DNA from: Alistipes sp.
Lineage (GTDB): Bacteria > Bacteroidota > Bacteroidia > Bacteroidales > Rikenellaceae
Assembly (NCBI GenBank): GCA_017398045.1
Contig: JAFQHI010000006.1
Coordinates: 62,001-126,000, forward strand
Direction: 5' to 3'
DNA length: 64,000 nt
Below, piece after piece: positions 52,631 through 62,194 of the stretch. The position numbers were made by a program, and so were the translations under genes. Each line of letters begins with the position of its first letter. Positions within the stretch are counted from its first letter, which is position 1. The notes beneath the pieces were generated by a model. It did no database searches, was not told the DNA's origin, and saw only the letters and a program-made list of their open reading frames with translations.

Positions 52631-53731
52631 CTACTGTATCAATGTTAGTATTTCATCCACAATATCCTCCGCAGCACGCGGACGAGCCAACCGCTCCAGG
52701 TTGCGGCTCATCGCCTGCAAGGCCTCCTCGTCGGCCATCAGGCGCAACGCCTCGGGCATCGCCTTTTCCCGACATTCGCTATCGGCCACCATCGCTGCGG
52801 CACCCTCCTTCACCAAGGCCTTGGCATTGGCCGTCTGATGGTCCTCGGCCACGTTGGGCGAGGGGACAAACAGCACCGGCTTGGCCACCAGACAAAGCTC
52901 CGACACAGTGCCTGCACCACTGCGCGAGAGGACCAAATCGGCCGCTGCATAGGCATAATCCATGCGGTCGATAAAGGCACCCTGCCAAATGTGAGCCGTG
53001 GGATGGGCTGCCAGGAATTGCTGCATCTCCTTTTCGTAGTATTTGCCCGTCTGCCAAATCACCTGCACGGGCGATTCGCCCTCGAGGGTCGTGAGCCAAT
53101 GTTTCATCATTTCGTTCAACGAGCGGGTACCGAGCGAACCACCCACCACCAAGAGGGTCCTCTTCTCGGCCGTAAAACCAAAGTGGGCCAAGGCCTCTTC
53201 GCGTCCGGCTCCCTCCTTCGAGAAGCGACCGCGCAGCGGATTTCCCGTCAGGCGGATGCGCTCTTTAGGGAAGAATCGCTCCATCCCCTCGTAGGCCGTA
53301 CAAATCTTCTTGGCCCGCTTGGCCAGAATTTTATTGGTCAGTCCCGCATAGGAGTTCTGCTCCTGAATCAGGGTCGGAACGCCCATGCGCTGGGCAGCCC
53401 ACAGCACGGGTGCGCTGGCATAACCGCCGAAGCCCACCACCACATCGGCTCCGAACTCGCGGATGGTGCGTCGTGCCTTGCGGAGGCTCTTCAAGACCTT
53501 AAACGGGACAAGCAGGTTGCGCCAGTCCAGGCGTCGTTGCAGGCCGGCAATCGGCAGGCCGACAATCCGATACCCCAGCGCGGGGACCTTCTCCATCTCC
53601 ATCTTGCCCTCGGCTCCGACAAAGAGCAGCTCCACCGCGTCGCCCAAACGACGTTTCAAGGCCTCGGCCACCGCTACGGCCGGATAGATGTGGCCACCCG
53701 TGCCACCACCGGAAAGAATCACTCGTTTCAT
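52631..53731 (-). CDS. murG: MurG transferase (lipid II synthesis)
   Basis: MurG adds GlcNAc to lipid I on the inner face of the membrane, giving lipid II. I use the ATG at 53731 (MKRVILSGGGTGGHIYPA, 366 residues); ATGs at 53734 and 53743 are alternatives. The G-loops GGGTGGH and VGFGGYAS and the donor-binding segment VLSRSGAGTVSELCL are all present. It is the first gene of the division block here; the genes that usually precede it (ftsW, murD, mraY) are absent from the window. Confidence 0.96.
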   Translation of the reverse strand: MKRVILSGGGTGGHIYPAVAVAEALKRRLGDAVELLFVGAEGKMEMEKVPALGYRIVGLPIAGLQRRLDWRNLLVPFKVLKSLRKARRTIREFGADVVVGFGGYASAPVLWAAQRMGVPTLIQEQNSYAGLTNKILAKRAKKICTAYEGMERFFPKERIRLTGNPLRGRFSKEGAGREEALAHFGFTAEKRTLLVVGGSLGTRSLNEMMKHWLTTLEGESPVQVIWQTGKYYEKEMQQFLAAHPTAHIWQGAFIDRMDYAYAAADLVLSRSGAGTVSELCLVAKPVLFVPSPNVAEDHQTANAKALVKEGAAAMVADSECREKAMPEALRLMADEEALQAMSRNLERLARPRAAEDIVDEILTLIQ

Positions 53732-53762
53732 CATTACTATCATCGAAAGGTCCTCAAGCCCT

Positions 53763-53804
53763 AATTTTTAATTTTGAATTCTAAATTCTAAATTTTGAAT
53801 TGCT
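53763..53804 (-). repeat. AT-rich heptamer array abutting the comM stop codon
   Basis: Six units on the plus strand: AATTTTT, AATTTTG, AATTCTA, AATTCTA, AATTTTG, AATTGCT. It starts one base after the stop codon of the gene ending at 53806 and has the same sense orientation as the other after-stop arrays. Confidence 0.8.
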
Positions 53805-53805
53805 G

Positions 53806-55341
53806 TCACACGCCCCAATTTCCTCTGTCGAGCGAGCGATAGCCGATGGCTTCGGCCACATCGCTCTGCGCGATTTGCTCGCGTCCGGCCAGGTCGGCAA
53901 TCGTGCGAGCCACCTTTAGGATGCGGTCATAGGCGCGTGCCGAGAGCGAGAGTCGTTCCATCGCCCGTTTTAAGAGCCTATCGGAAGCCTCGTCCAACAC
54001 GCAATAGGTGCGCACCATGGCGGCATTCATGCGGGCGTTGGTATGCACCCCTTCGATGCCCTCGAAGCGTTTGCGTTGAATGGCACGGGCCTGCATCACC
54101 CGCTCACGCACCACAGCACTACGCTCCCCCTCGGCAGCCGATTGCAACTCCGACGGCTCGACGGGGGTCACTTCGATATGCATATCGATACGGTCCATCA
54201 AGGGTCCCGAGATGCGCCCCATGTAGCGACTGACCGACCCGGGCGAGCAGGTACACTCCTTCGTGGGGTGGTTGTAGTAACCGCAAGGGCAGGGGTTCAT
54301 CGCCGCCACAAGCGTGAAGTTGGCCGGATAGACAACGCTGTATCGGGCGCGAGAGACGACGATTTCGCGGTCCTCCAAGGGTTGGCGCAACACCTCCAGC
54401 ACCTGACGGCCGAACTCGGGCAGCTCGTCCAAAAAGAGGATGCCGTTGTGGGCCAACGACACCTCACCGGGTCGGGGTGATTGTCCGCCACCGATGAGCG
54501 ACACGGGCGAGGCGGTATGGTGCGGGGCGCGGAAGGGTCGTTGTGACATCAGCCCGTTGAAGCGTTGCAGACCCGCCACGGAGTGAATCTTCGTGGTCTC
54601 CAACGCCTCCTCGCTCTGCAACGGGGGCAGGATGGTCGGCAGGCGACGTGCCAACATCGTTTTACCCGAACCCGGGGAGCCAATCATCAGCACATTGTGG
54701 CCACCTGCGGCTGCAATCTCCAACGCGCGTTTTACGTGTACCTGCCCCTTTACGTCGGCAAAATCCTCGGCATAACGCCCTGCATCCTCCATCGCAATGG
54801 GGGCAGCAGGTGCGACAGGTTGCAGGGTAATCTCTCCATTCAAAAAGTCGATGGTTTGGCGCAGGGACTCCACACCCAGCACCTCCAACTCACCCACAAC
54901 GGCCGCCTCGGCTACATTTTCCCGCGCAAGAATCAGTCGTCTTAAGCCCGCTTGGCGAGCCGCCAACGCCAGCGACAAGACACCGCGCACGGGCTTCACC
55001 GTTCCGTCCAACGACAACTCGCCGGCCAACATCGTATCGTCGAGCATCCCCACCTCGACACGTCCCATGGCGGCCAAAATACCGATGGCAATCGGCAGGT
55101 CGAAGGCGGCACCCTCCTTCTTCAGGTCGGCAGGTGCGAGATTGACCACCACCTTGCGCCCCGAGAATCGCTCCTCGGAGTTTTCGAAGGCGGCACGAAT
55201 ACGCTCTTCGCTCTCCTTGACGGCATTATCGGGCAGACCGACCAGGTAGAGACCCAATCCGCCTCCTGCGATATTGACCTCCACACTCACCGGAACGGCA
55301 TCGATACCGACCAATGCACCGGCATGGGTTTTCACAAACAT
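53806..55341 (-). CDS. YifB/ComM-family AAA+ ATPase (Mg-chelatase-like)
   Basis: A 511-residue AAA+ protein of the YifB/ComM family. The N-terminal domain has a ChlI/Lon-like fold (IDAVPVSVEVNIAGGGLG). The ATPase core has Walker A GSPGSGKTML and Walker B ILFLDELPEF, followed by a C4-like segment NPCPCGYYNHPTKECTC. In competent bacteria ComM promotes branch migration during recombination; that role here is by analogy. It is 28 bases downstream of dnaB. Confidence 0.92.
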   Translation of the reverse strand: MFVKTHAGALVGIDAVPVSVEVNIAGGGLGLYLVGLPDNAVKESEERIRAAFENSEERFSGRKVVVNLAPADLKKEGAAFDLPIAIGILAAMGRVEVGMLDDTMLAGELSLDGTVKPVRGVLSLALAARQAGLRRLILARENVAEAAVVGELEVLGVESLRQTIDFLNGEITLQPVAPAAPIAMEDAGRYAEDFADVKGQVHVKRALEIAAAGGHNVLMIGSPGSGKTMLARRLPTILPPLQSEEALETTKIHSVAGLQRFNGLMSQRPFRAPHHTASPVSLIGGGQSPRPGEVSLAHNGILFLDELPEFGRQVLEVLRQPLEDREIVVSRARYSVVYPANFTLVAAMNPCPCGYYNHPTKECTCSPGSVSRYMGRISGPLMDRIDMHIEVTPVEPSELQSAAEGERSAVVRERVMQARAIQRKRFEGIEGVHTNARMNAAMVRTYCVLDEASDRLLKRAMERLSLSARAYDRILKVARTIADLAGREQIAQSDVAEAIGYRSLDRGNWGV

Positions 55342-55369
55342 ACGGGTAGGGTTTTAGCGGATTCGGGGG

Positions 55370-56989
55370 TTAAAAGGGGACATCATCGTCAATCTTTGGA
55401 GGTGCGGGGTTGAAGGGCTGACCGGCAGGGGGCAGACCGAACTCGTCACCACCCGTAGCACCGCCCAGACCGCCACTCATCGCGCCACCGCCATTCGCAC
55501 CGCTGGCATTCGCACCGCTGGCATTCGCACCGCTGGCATAGTCGTCGTAGGCCTGGTTCATCTCGGCCGCCTGCTGCGGAGGCAGCATCGTATCGTCGGG
55601 GTCCATGAAGCGGGCCTGCTCCTTCACGAAGCGCAGGTTCACATCGCACACCGCACCGTTACGGTGCTTGGCCAGAATGATTTCGGCCATGCCGGCTGTC
55701 GGCATACCGTTTTCGTCTTGGTGGATGCCGTAGTATTCGGGGCGGTGGATGAAGGCCACGATATCGGCATCCTGCTCGATGGCTCCCGACTCTCGCAGGT
55801 CGGAGAGCTGCGGACGCTTCGAACCACCGCGCATCTCGGTCTGACGGCTGAGTTGCGACAGGGCGATAATCGGCACATTCAACTCTTTGGCAATCGCCTT
55901 CAGGGTACGCGAAATGAAGGCCACCTCCTGCTCACGGTTGCCGTTCTTCGAGTCGGTCGTACCGGTCATCAGCTGGAGGTAGTCGATGATGATGATTTTA
56001 ATATCGTTGTGAATCTTCAGACGACGCGCCTTCGAACGGAACTCGAAGACCGACAATGCGGGCGTATCGTCGATGAAGAGGGGGGCATTCGAGAGGGGCT
56101 TGGTGGCCGACTCGAGGTGTCGCCACTGCTCGGGCGAGAGGCGTCCCGACTTCACGTCGTTACCCGAAAGACCCGTTTCGGCCACAATCAGACGCATCAT
56201 CAGCTGCACGGCCGACATCTCAAGCGAGAAGAAGGCGACCCCCTGGTCGTAATCGACCGCCATATTACGGGCCATCGACAAGACGAAGGCCGTCTTACCC
56301 ATCGAGGGGCGGGCGGCGATGATAATCAGGTCCGAGAGCTGCCAACCGAGCGTCACGCGGTCAATGGCCTTAAAGCCCGAGGGAACACCATTGAGCGACG
56401 AGTCGTTCTTCGAGGCCTCCTCAATCTGGGCCAAAGCACGCGCCAGAATATCCTTCGAGTGCTGCACCGAACGCTTCACGTGGCCCTCCGAGACTTTGAA
56501 AATCTCGCCCTCGGCAAAGCCAATCAGCTCCGTCACGTCGGTCGATTCGTCGTAGGAGCGTTTCTGAATCTCGGTGGCCGAGCGAATCAGCTCGCGCTGG
56601 ACATACTTCTGCGCCACAATCTTGGCGTGGAACTCCACGTTGGCCGCAGCGGCCACCTTTTGGGTCAGTTGGGCCAGATAGACCGCACCACCCACCTTTT
56701 TCAGCTCCTGCTTCACCTTCAGACGCTCGGTCACCGTGTAGAGGTCAATCGGCTTCAGCTCCATCGACAGCTCGCTGATGGCACGGAAAATCAAACGGTG
56801 CTCTTCGGTATAGAAGGCTTCGGGGGTCAGGTACTCCTGGACGGCAATGATGGCATCCTTTTCGAGCATCAAGGCACCCAGGACGGCCTCCTCCAGTTCG
56901 ACAGCCTGGGGAGGTACATTGCCGGTCACCTCGGTCATCGCCTCGTAAGCGGCCCTATTGCGGGCTGCGGGGGTATATTCTTTCGCCAT
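55370..56989 (-). CDS. dnaB: Replicative DNA helicase
   Basis: DnaB is the hexameric helicase that unwinds DNA at the fork. The 539-residue protein has the N-terminal DnaB domain (PPQAVELEEAVLGALMLEKD), Walker A ARPSMGKTAF, and the RecA-like motifs EMSAVQLMMRL and IDYLQLMTG. No intein is seen. The C-terminus has a low-complexity tail with three tandem ASGAN-like repeats (from a 15-base DNA repeat), then Gly/Pro-rich residues ending DDDVPF. Confidence 0.97.
   Translation of the reverse strand: MAKEYTPAARNRAAYEAMTEVTGNVPPQAVELEEAVLGALMLEKDAIIAVQEYLTPEAFYTEEHRLIFRAISELSMELKPIDLYTVTERLKVKQELKKVGGAVYLAQLTQKVAAAANVEFHAKIVAQKYVQRELIRSATEIQKRSYDESTDVTELIGFAEGEIFKVSEGHVKRSVQHSKDILARALAQIEEASKNDSSLNGVPSGFKAIDRVTLGWQLSDLIIIAARPSMGKTAFVLSMARNMAVDYDQGVAFFSLEMSAVQLMMRLIVAETGLSGNDVKSGRLSPEQWRHLESATKPLSNAPLFIDDTPALSVFEFRSKARRLKIHNDIKIIIIDYLQLMTGTTDSKNGNREQEVAFISRTLKAIAKELNVPIIALSQLSRQTEMRGGSKRPQLSDLRESGAIEQDADIVAFIHRPEYYGIHQDENGMPTAGMAEIILAKHRNGAVCDVNLRFVKEQARFMDPDDTMLPPQQAAEMNQAYDDYASGANASGANASGANGGGAMSGGLGGATGGDEFGLPPAGQPFNPAPPKIDDDVPF
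55492..55535 (-). repeat. 15-base tandem repeat inside dnaB
   Basis: Three copies of GCATTCGCACCGCTG (the first lacks its first base match) encode repeated ASGAN in the C-terminal tail of DnaB. The unit keeps the reading frame, so copy number could vary without harm. Confidence 0.85.
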
Positions 56990-57175
56990 GGTTGGGATGT
57001 GTTTCGGAAACGTATATCAACAAACAACAAAAGTAGCAAAAGCGTGCGACATTTCAAAGTCGAACCTTTAGGTTCGGTGTCAAAAAGTGTGTTGATAACC
57101 GACCAAAACGGCACCACACCCCGTAGAAGGGGGTTTCGTCTGTCGAAAAGTTTTGAAAAAAGGGAACGAACGAGG

Positions 57176-57895
57176 TTACTCCTCGCCCAACGGAGCGCGT
57201 GGAGCAGCCAATACGGCTACGCTGATGCGGCAGTCGGGAACGCGACACCGAATCGCCTCGATGAGCGAAATCATCGTACTTCCGGTTGTCAAGACATCAT
57301 CCACCAGGAGCAGGTGTTTCCCGCGCAGTGTCTCGGCCGCACGCACCGAAAAGGCATCCTCGACATTCGAAGCGCGGTGACGCATCGGTGTACGCGCCTG
57401 CGAAGAGGTGTTGCGATGACGTCGCACGGCACGACGCTCGAGCCGAACACCCAGGGCCGAGGCGACTCCTTCGGCCAGATAGGTGGCCTGATTATAGCCG
57501 CGACGAAGCTGTTTCAACGGGTGCAGGGGCATCGGAATCACCATATCGATATCGCCATACAATCCGCTCTGCTTCAGTCGATTCCCATACCAATAGCCCA
57601 TTTGTTGCGCCACGCGCCAGGCCTTGTGATACTTAAAATCGTGGATAAGCCGTTGCCAGCCGCTCTCCTGCTGAAAGAAGAGCATCGCCGAGGCCCTCTC
57701 GACAGGCACCAACCCTTCGAATTTGGCCAGCACGGGGTTGCTCGGTTCCTGCTCGTAACCGGTCAGGGGTGCCGTGACACGACACAGCGTGCATAGCAAC
57801 TCCTCACCCTCGGCCAACGGCTCACCGCAAACGGCACAAAAAGGCGGAAAGAGCAACTCTTTCACCGCGGCAAAGAGCCTATCGAGGGTCCACAT
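57176..57895 (-). CDS. ComF-family phosphoribosyltransferase-like protein
   Basis: The 239-residue protein has an N-terminal zinc ribbon (FCAVCGEPLAEGEELLCTLC, four cysteines) and a C-terminal type I phosphoribosyltransferase fold with the PRPP loop LLVDDVLTTGSTM. ComF proteins are needed for DNA uptake in competent bacteria; outside competence their job is unclear. Its start overlaps the end of priA by 17 bases, so it is likely expressed with this replication-restart helicase. Confidence 0.88.
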   Translation of the reverse strand: MWTLDRLFAAVKELLFPPFCAVCGEPLAEGEELLCTLCRVTAPLTGYEQEPSNPVLAKFEGLVPVERASAMLFFQQESGWQRLIHDFKYHKAWRVAQQMGYWYGNRLKQSGLYGDIDMVIPMPLHPLKQLRRGYNQATYLAEGVASALGVRLERRAVRRHRNTSSQARTPMRHRASNVEDAFSVRAAETLRGKHLLLVDDVLTTGSTMISLIEAIRCRVPDCRISVAVLAAPRAPLGEE

Positions 57896-60131
57896 TGATA
57901 CTGATTGTTACGGTCTTAAAATCCTTCTCAGCAAGCAGTTCGGCCACCTCGCGGGCGACCAGCTCATTGGCTCTCAAGCGCGAGGCCGAGGCCTCGATTT
58001 TGAGCATCAACTGCATGAGATACTCACCCCGGATACGGTCCACAACCGGGGCTATCGGCCCCAGCAGACGGCTATGGAAGATGCGACGCAGGCGCGTAGC
58101 CAGCTCTGTGGCTGCTCGACGCACGAGTTGCACATCCTGATGTTTGAGGGTCAGCACCGTAAGGCGGGCATAGGGGGGATAAAAATAGCTCTGCCGCTCG
58201 GCCAACTGCTCACGCGCCATCGCAGCATAATCATCGTTCAACACCTGCCGGAGCAGGGGGTGCGACGGGTCGGAGGTCTGAATCACCACCTCGCCCTCGG
58301 CACTCCGACGGCCGGCACGGCCTGCCACCTGTTGCAAAAGTTGGAAGGCCCGCTCCGAGGCCCTGAAATCGGGGTTGAGCAGCAGGTTGTCGGCATTCAA
58401 CACACCGACCAAGGTCACATCGTCGAAATCGAACCCCTTGGTTATCATCTGCGTACCGACCAGAATGTCGGTGCGATGGGCGGCAAAGTCGTTGATAATG
58501 CGCTGAAAAGCACTCTCCGACGTAAGCTGGTCGCGGTCGAGACGTGCCACACGCGCCTCGGGGAAAAGTTCGGCAATCTGCTCCTCAATCTTCTCCGTGC
58601 CGAAGCCCATCGGTTGCAGCTCGACCACCTTACACGAGGGGCAACGCGAAAGGGCCGTTTCGGTATGTCCGCAATAGTGGCAGACGAGTTGCGAGCGGTA
58701 TTTATGGTAGCTGAGCGTGACGTTGCAATGGGGACAACGAGCCGTCCATCCGCATTGGGGACACTCAAGATAGGGGGCAAAACCGCGTCGATTCTGGAAG
58801 AGCATCACCTGCTCCCCTCGCGCGAGAGTCTGCTCGATTTTATCAATCAACAACTTATTGAAATGGCCGTATCGTTCGCCACGTTGGGCTGCACGGCGCG
58901 TATCCGAAAGGTAGATTTTGGGCAACGAGGCCCCACCGTAACGCTCCGTGAGGGTCGCCATGCCATACTTGCCCGAAAGGCCGTTCAGCCACGACTCCAA
59001 GGCGGGCGTAGCACTCCCCAAGAGGGTGCTGCACCCCCGTTGGTGCGCCATCCACACCGCCACATCGCGTGCCGAATAGCGGGGTGCGGGGTCGGCCTGT
59101 TTGTAGCTCGCGTCATGCTCCTCATCAACGATGATAAGTTGCAGATGCTTCAAAGGCAGGAAAATCGACGAGCGCACGCCCACGACAAACTCCCCACCCG
59201 AAGAGCGGTTCAATCGCAGGTAGTTCTCCGAGCGACGTTGGTTCGTCAGGCGCGAATGATAGGCCGTGAGGCGCGAACCGAAGATGCGCTCCATGCGCTC
59301 AATCAGTTGGGCCGTGAGGGCAATTTCGGGAACCAACAGCAGCACATCGCCCCCGCGAGCCAAGACCTCGGCAATCAGGTGGATATAAATCTCCGTCTTT
59401 CCCGAACCCGTCACGCCATGCAGCAGGGCGGTGGTGCGTCCTGCCGCAAAGTAGGCCTTCAACTTCGCCAGCGCATCCGCCTGATGCGGCGTAAGGGTCG
59501 GCAGGCGGAACGTGGGCGAACCATGCTCCAGGTCGGGGGTATGCTCCGTGAGGGTCAGAATACCCTTTTTAACGAGCGTCTGCAAGGGGGTGGCATCGGC
59601 CGAAAGGAGGCGACGAGCCACCTCACCCGCATGTTTACGCTCTTCGCTTGCTACCACCTCCAGCAAAGTCTCATACAGGCGCGGGGCGCGACGCTCCAAC
59701 CTATCGAAAAGCTCATTAAGCAGCGTTTCGTCCCGATAGCTCTCCGAAAGGGCATAGTAGCGTTCCGTGCGCTCCTGGTAGCACTCCTCAAGGAGTTGGC
59801 TTTCGCTGTCGGCCGAGGGTTTGATGAGCGACGGAAGGGCGCAACGCATCACTTCGCCCAGCGTGCAGAGGTAGTACGAAGCTATCCACTCCCACATTTC
59901 GCGCTGCTGCTCATCGAGCAACGGGCGGTCGTAAATCTTGCCCACGAGGCTCTTCACCCGTTGTACGCGCGGTCGCTCGTTGTGCAGTCGCCAGACGATG
60001 CCCGTATAATATTTCCGCAAGCCGAACTGTACCGACACAGCCTCTCCGACCTGCACCTCCATCCCCTCCGGAACGGCATAGGTGTAGGCAGGTTGCGCGA
60101 GTGGCAATACGATATCGGCGTACAAATGCAA
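57879..60131 (-). CDS. priA: Primosomal protein N' (PriA helicase)
   Basis: PriA restarts collapsed replication forks by loading the replicative helicase. The 750-residue protein has the N-terminal DNA-binding domain (ADIVLPLAQPAYTYAVP), Walker A GVTGSGKTE, VDEEHD box, and the helicase zinc site with four CxxC pairs (CPQC, CPHC, CHYC, CPSC). No in-frame ATG fits: the start must be a TTG at 60131 or 60125, right at the edge of an AT-rich heptamer array. Confidence 0.95.
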   Translation of the reverse strand: MHLYADIVLPLAQPAYTYAVPEGMEVQVGEAVSVQFGLRKYYTGIVWRLHNERPRVQRVKSLVGKIYDRPLLDEQQREMWEWIASYYLCTLGEVMRCALPSLIKPSADSESQLLEECYQERTERYYALSESYRDETLLNELFDRLERRAPRLYETLLEVVASEERKHAGEVARRLLSADATPLQTLVKKGILTLTEHTPDLEHGSPTFRLPTLTPHQADALAKLKAYFAAGRTTALLHGVTGSGKTEIYIHLIAEVLARGGDVLLLVPEIALTAQLIERMERIFGSRLTAYHSRLTNQRRSENYLRLNRSSGGEFVVGVRSSIFLPLKHLQLIIVDEEHDASYKQADPAPRYSARDVAVWMAHQRGCSTLLGSATPALESWLNGLSGKYGMATLTERYGGASLPKIYLSDTRRAAQRGERYGHFNKLLIDKIEQTLARGEQVMLFQNRRGFAPYLECPQCGWTARCPHCNVTLSYHKYRSQLVCHYCGHTETALSRCPSCKVVELQPMGFGTEKIEEQIAELFPEARVARLDRDQLTSESAFQRIINDFAAHRTDILVGTQMITKGFDFDDVTLVGVLNADNLLLNPDFRASERAFQLLQQVAGRAGRRSAEGEVVIQTSDPSHPLLRQVLNDDYAAMAREQLAERQSYFYPPYARLTVLTLKHQDVQLVRRAATELATRLRRIFHSRLLGPIAPVVDRIRGEYLMQLMLKIEASASRLRANELVAREVAELLAEKDFKTVTISINVDPR

Positions 60132-60173
60132 AATTTAGAATTTAGAATTCAAAATTAAAAATTAAGAATTAGG
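60132..60173. repeat. AT-rich heptamer array at the priA start
   Basis: Six phased units on the plus strand: AATTTAG, AATTTAG, AATTCAA, AATTAAA, AATTAAG, AATTAGG. In the priA sense the array reads in the opposite orientation to the after-stop arrays, and priA begins at its edge. Confidence 0.8.
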
Positions 60174-60224
60174 GGGGGGAAGTAGGTGGAGAGGGTATAG
60201 GGGATGGGGCGGGGCGGGAAAGTA

Positions 60225-60283
60225 AAAGGGTGCTGAAAGAGAACCCTTAAGAACCTTTCAGTACCCTTAAGTACCCTTTGAAT
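60225..60283. repeat. Decamer repeat, copy 5, without the heptamer part
   Basis: Ten-base units AGTAAAAGGG, TGCTGAAAGA, GAACCCTTAA, GAACCTTTCA, GTACCCTTAA, GTACCCTTTG lie 12 bases beyond the stop codon of the YitT-family gene. Unlike the other copies, no purine heptamers are attached. Confidence 0.7.
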
Positions 60284-60294
60284 CTCTATCGGGG

Positions 60295-61188
60295 TTAGAT
60301 TTTGTTCAGCGTCTCGAAGCCCTGACCATAGACACCCATCACCGAACCGACGGTCATAAAGGCACCCGGGTCCACCGACTTGACATATTTCAACAGCATC
60401 GGGGTTTCGCGCTTGCGGCAAACCACCATCACCACCTTCGTATCCTTCTTCGAGTACCAGCCCTGGGCATCGAGCAACGTCACACCGCGATGCACGTTGT
60501 TGGCAATCGCCTCGGCCATCTTCTCGGGGTCCTGCGAGACGATAAGCACCTGATTCGACTGCTGGCTGCCGGCCTGAATCATATCGACCGTATAACCCAC
60601 GACGGCCGTCATGATGTAACCGTAGATAACCGTGGCGATGTCGTAGCCCACGAACAGGGCCGAACCGATGATAAACAGGTCGCTGTAAATCAAAATCTTA
60701 CCATAGCTCACCGTGCGGTAGTGGTTGATAATCACGGCCGCAATATCCGTACCTCCGGTCGAACCGCCCTGTGCGAAGCAAATCACGATACCCAAACCGG
60801 CACAGACACCACCCAGCACAATGGCCACAATCGGGTCCTGCAGGCCAAGGAAGTTACCCGGAGGCAGCACACCAATCCACATATTCATACTCAACGAGAG
60901 TACCACCACGCAGTAGATGGTCTTAAAACCGAAGTTCCACCCCACGATAAAGCCCGATATGAGCAGCAAGATAGCATTGATAATCAGCACCATCGTACCG
61001 ATTTGCAGGTCGGCAATGCCGGCTTGTGCCAACGCCTTGCAAAGCACCAGTGCCAAACCCGATGCGCCACCGCCCGTACCGTCGTTCGGCAGAATACAGG
61101 CCACCCAACCGAAGGAGTAGAACAACATACCGGCAGCCATGAAGATATACTCTTTGGCTACCTTGAAAATTTTATCAAACGAACTCAT
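60295..61188 (-). CDS. YitT-family membrane protein (DUF161 and DUF2179)
   Basis: A 297-residue inner-membrane protein with five or six hydrophobic segments (for example FMAAGMLFYSFGWVACILP and IVAIVLGGVCAGLGIVICFA) containing GGSTGGTDIAA, typical of DUF161, and a soluble C-terminal DUF2179 domain (about residues 215-297). The molecular function of the family is unknown; transport has been suggested. It lies between the radical SAM gene and priA. Confidence 0.88.
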   Translation of the reverse strand: MSSFDKIFKVAKEYIFMAAGMLFYSFGWVACILPNDGTGGGASGLALVLCKALAQAGIADLQIGTMVLIINAILLLISGFIVGWNFGFKTIYCVVVLSLSMNMWIGVLPPGNFLGLQDPIVAIVLGGVCAGLGIVICFAQGGSTGGTDIAAVIINHYRTVSYGKILIYSDLFIIGSALFVGYDIATVIYGYIMTAVVGYTVDMIQAGSQQSNQVLIVSQDPEKMAEAIANNVHRGVTLLDAQGWYSKKDTKVVMVVCRKRETPMLLKYVKSVDPGAFMTVGSVMGVYGQGFETLNKI

Positions 61189-61218
61189 GGTCGCTTTGTT
61201 TAATGAATGATTCTCTTT

Positions 61219-62181
61219 TTATCCTCTTTCTGCGGGCAAATTTATAAAAAATTCGCCCTGATAGGTACGCTTTTCGGCCAAACTTTTTTCGAGCATGGTC
61301 CATAGTTGCTCGTTGCGAATCAACCCCCAGGTCGGCCCTGCATGAAAACGCGGTGGAGCCTCGGAGGCAAATCGTTCGACCACCACATCGGGGCGCAGAC
61401 GACGAAGTAACTCAACCACAAGGTCGATATAGGCCTCCACCGTCCAAAAACGGAATCGTTCGGGATGCGCCTCATACTCCTCGGCCATCGGCGTATGGCG
61501 GAAGAGTTGCAGCTGGTGAAATTTCACCGACGTCAGCGGCAAGCGATTGATACGCTCCACCCCCTTGATAAGCATCTCCTCGGTTTCGCCCGGCAGTCCC
61601 AGTATGAAGTGCGCACCGCAGTGCAACCCTCGCTCGGCCGTCATCCGCACCGCCCGTTCGGCCGTGGCGAAATCGTGTCCCCGATTCACCGCCCGAAGGG
61701 TCTTGTCATAGACCGACTCGATGCCATACTCCACGGCCACATACTTCTCGCGGGCCAATGCGGCCAGGTAGTCCAACCGCTCCTCGTCCACGCAATCGGG
61801 GCGGGTGCCAATGACCAGCCCCTCGACATCGGGATGGGCCAACGCCTCCTCATACCGCGCCCGCAACACCTCGAGGGGCGCGTAGGTATTCGTGAAGGAT
61901 TGGAAATAGACCAAATAGCGTTGTGCCTCGCGGTAGCGACGACGGTGGAAGTCGATGCCCTCCTCGATTTGGCGCGTTATCGAAAGCCCCCGCCGACAAT
62001 AGGACGGTGTAAAGGCGTCATTCGAGCAGAAGGTGCAACCGCCCGTCGAAAGGCTCCCGTCCCGATTCGGGCAACTGAAGCCCGCATCGACCGAGAGTTT
62101 CTGCATCCGTCGGCCAAAGAGACGGCGAAAATAGCCCGAATAGGAGTTATAACGCCGCTCGTCGCCCCACGGATAGCTCAT
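61219..62181 (-). CDS. Radical SAM protein, YhcC/TIGR01212 family
   Basis: A 320-residue radical SAM enzyme of unknown substrate. The iron-sulfur ligands are Cys37, Cys49 and Cys52 (CPNRDGSLSTGGCTFC), a widened form of the usual CxxxCxxC, as in the TIGR01212 family. Further family segments are YFQSFTNTYAPLEVL and GTRPDCVDEERL. Relatives show similarity to Elp3-like and coproporphyrinogen-oxidase-like folds. It is 13 bases downstream of the nuclease gene. Confidence 0.9.
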   Translation of the reverse strand: MSYPWGDERRYNSYSGYFRRLFGRRMQKLSVDAGFSCPNRDGSLSTGGCTFCSNDAFTPSYCRRGLSITRQIEEGIDFHRRRYREAQRYLVYFQSFTNTYAPLEVLRARYEEALAHPDVEGLVIGTRPDCVDEERLDYLAALAREKYVAVEYGIESVYDKTLRAVNRGHDFATAERAVRMTAERGLHCGAHFILGLPGETEEMLIKGVERINRLPLTSVKFHQLQLFRHTPMAEEYEAHPERFRFWTVEAYIDLVVELLRRLRPDVVVERFASEAPPRFHAGPTWGLIRNEQLWTMLEKSLAEKRTYQGEFFINLPAERG

Positions 62182-62194
62182 CGCTGCAGGCTAC

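Noticed and set aside
55664-60158. Two very long plus-strand frames (710 and 794 codons) opposite dnaB, comF and priA
   Set aside because: They lie antisense to certain genes and show no recognisable family or plausible start; shadows of codon bias.
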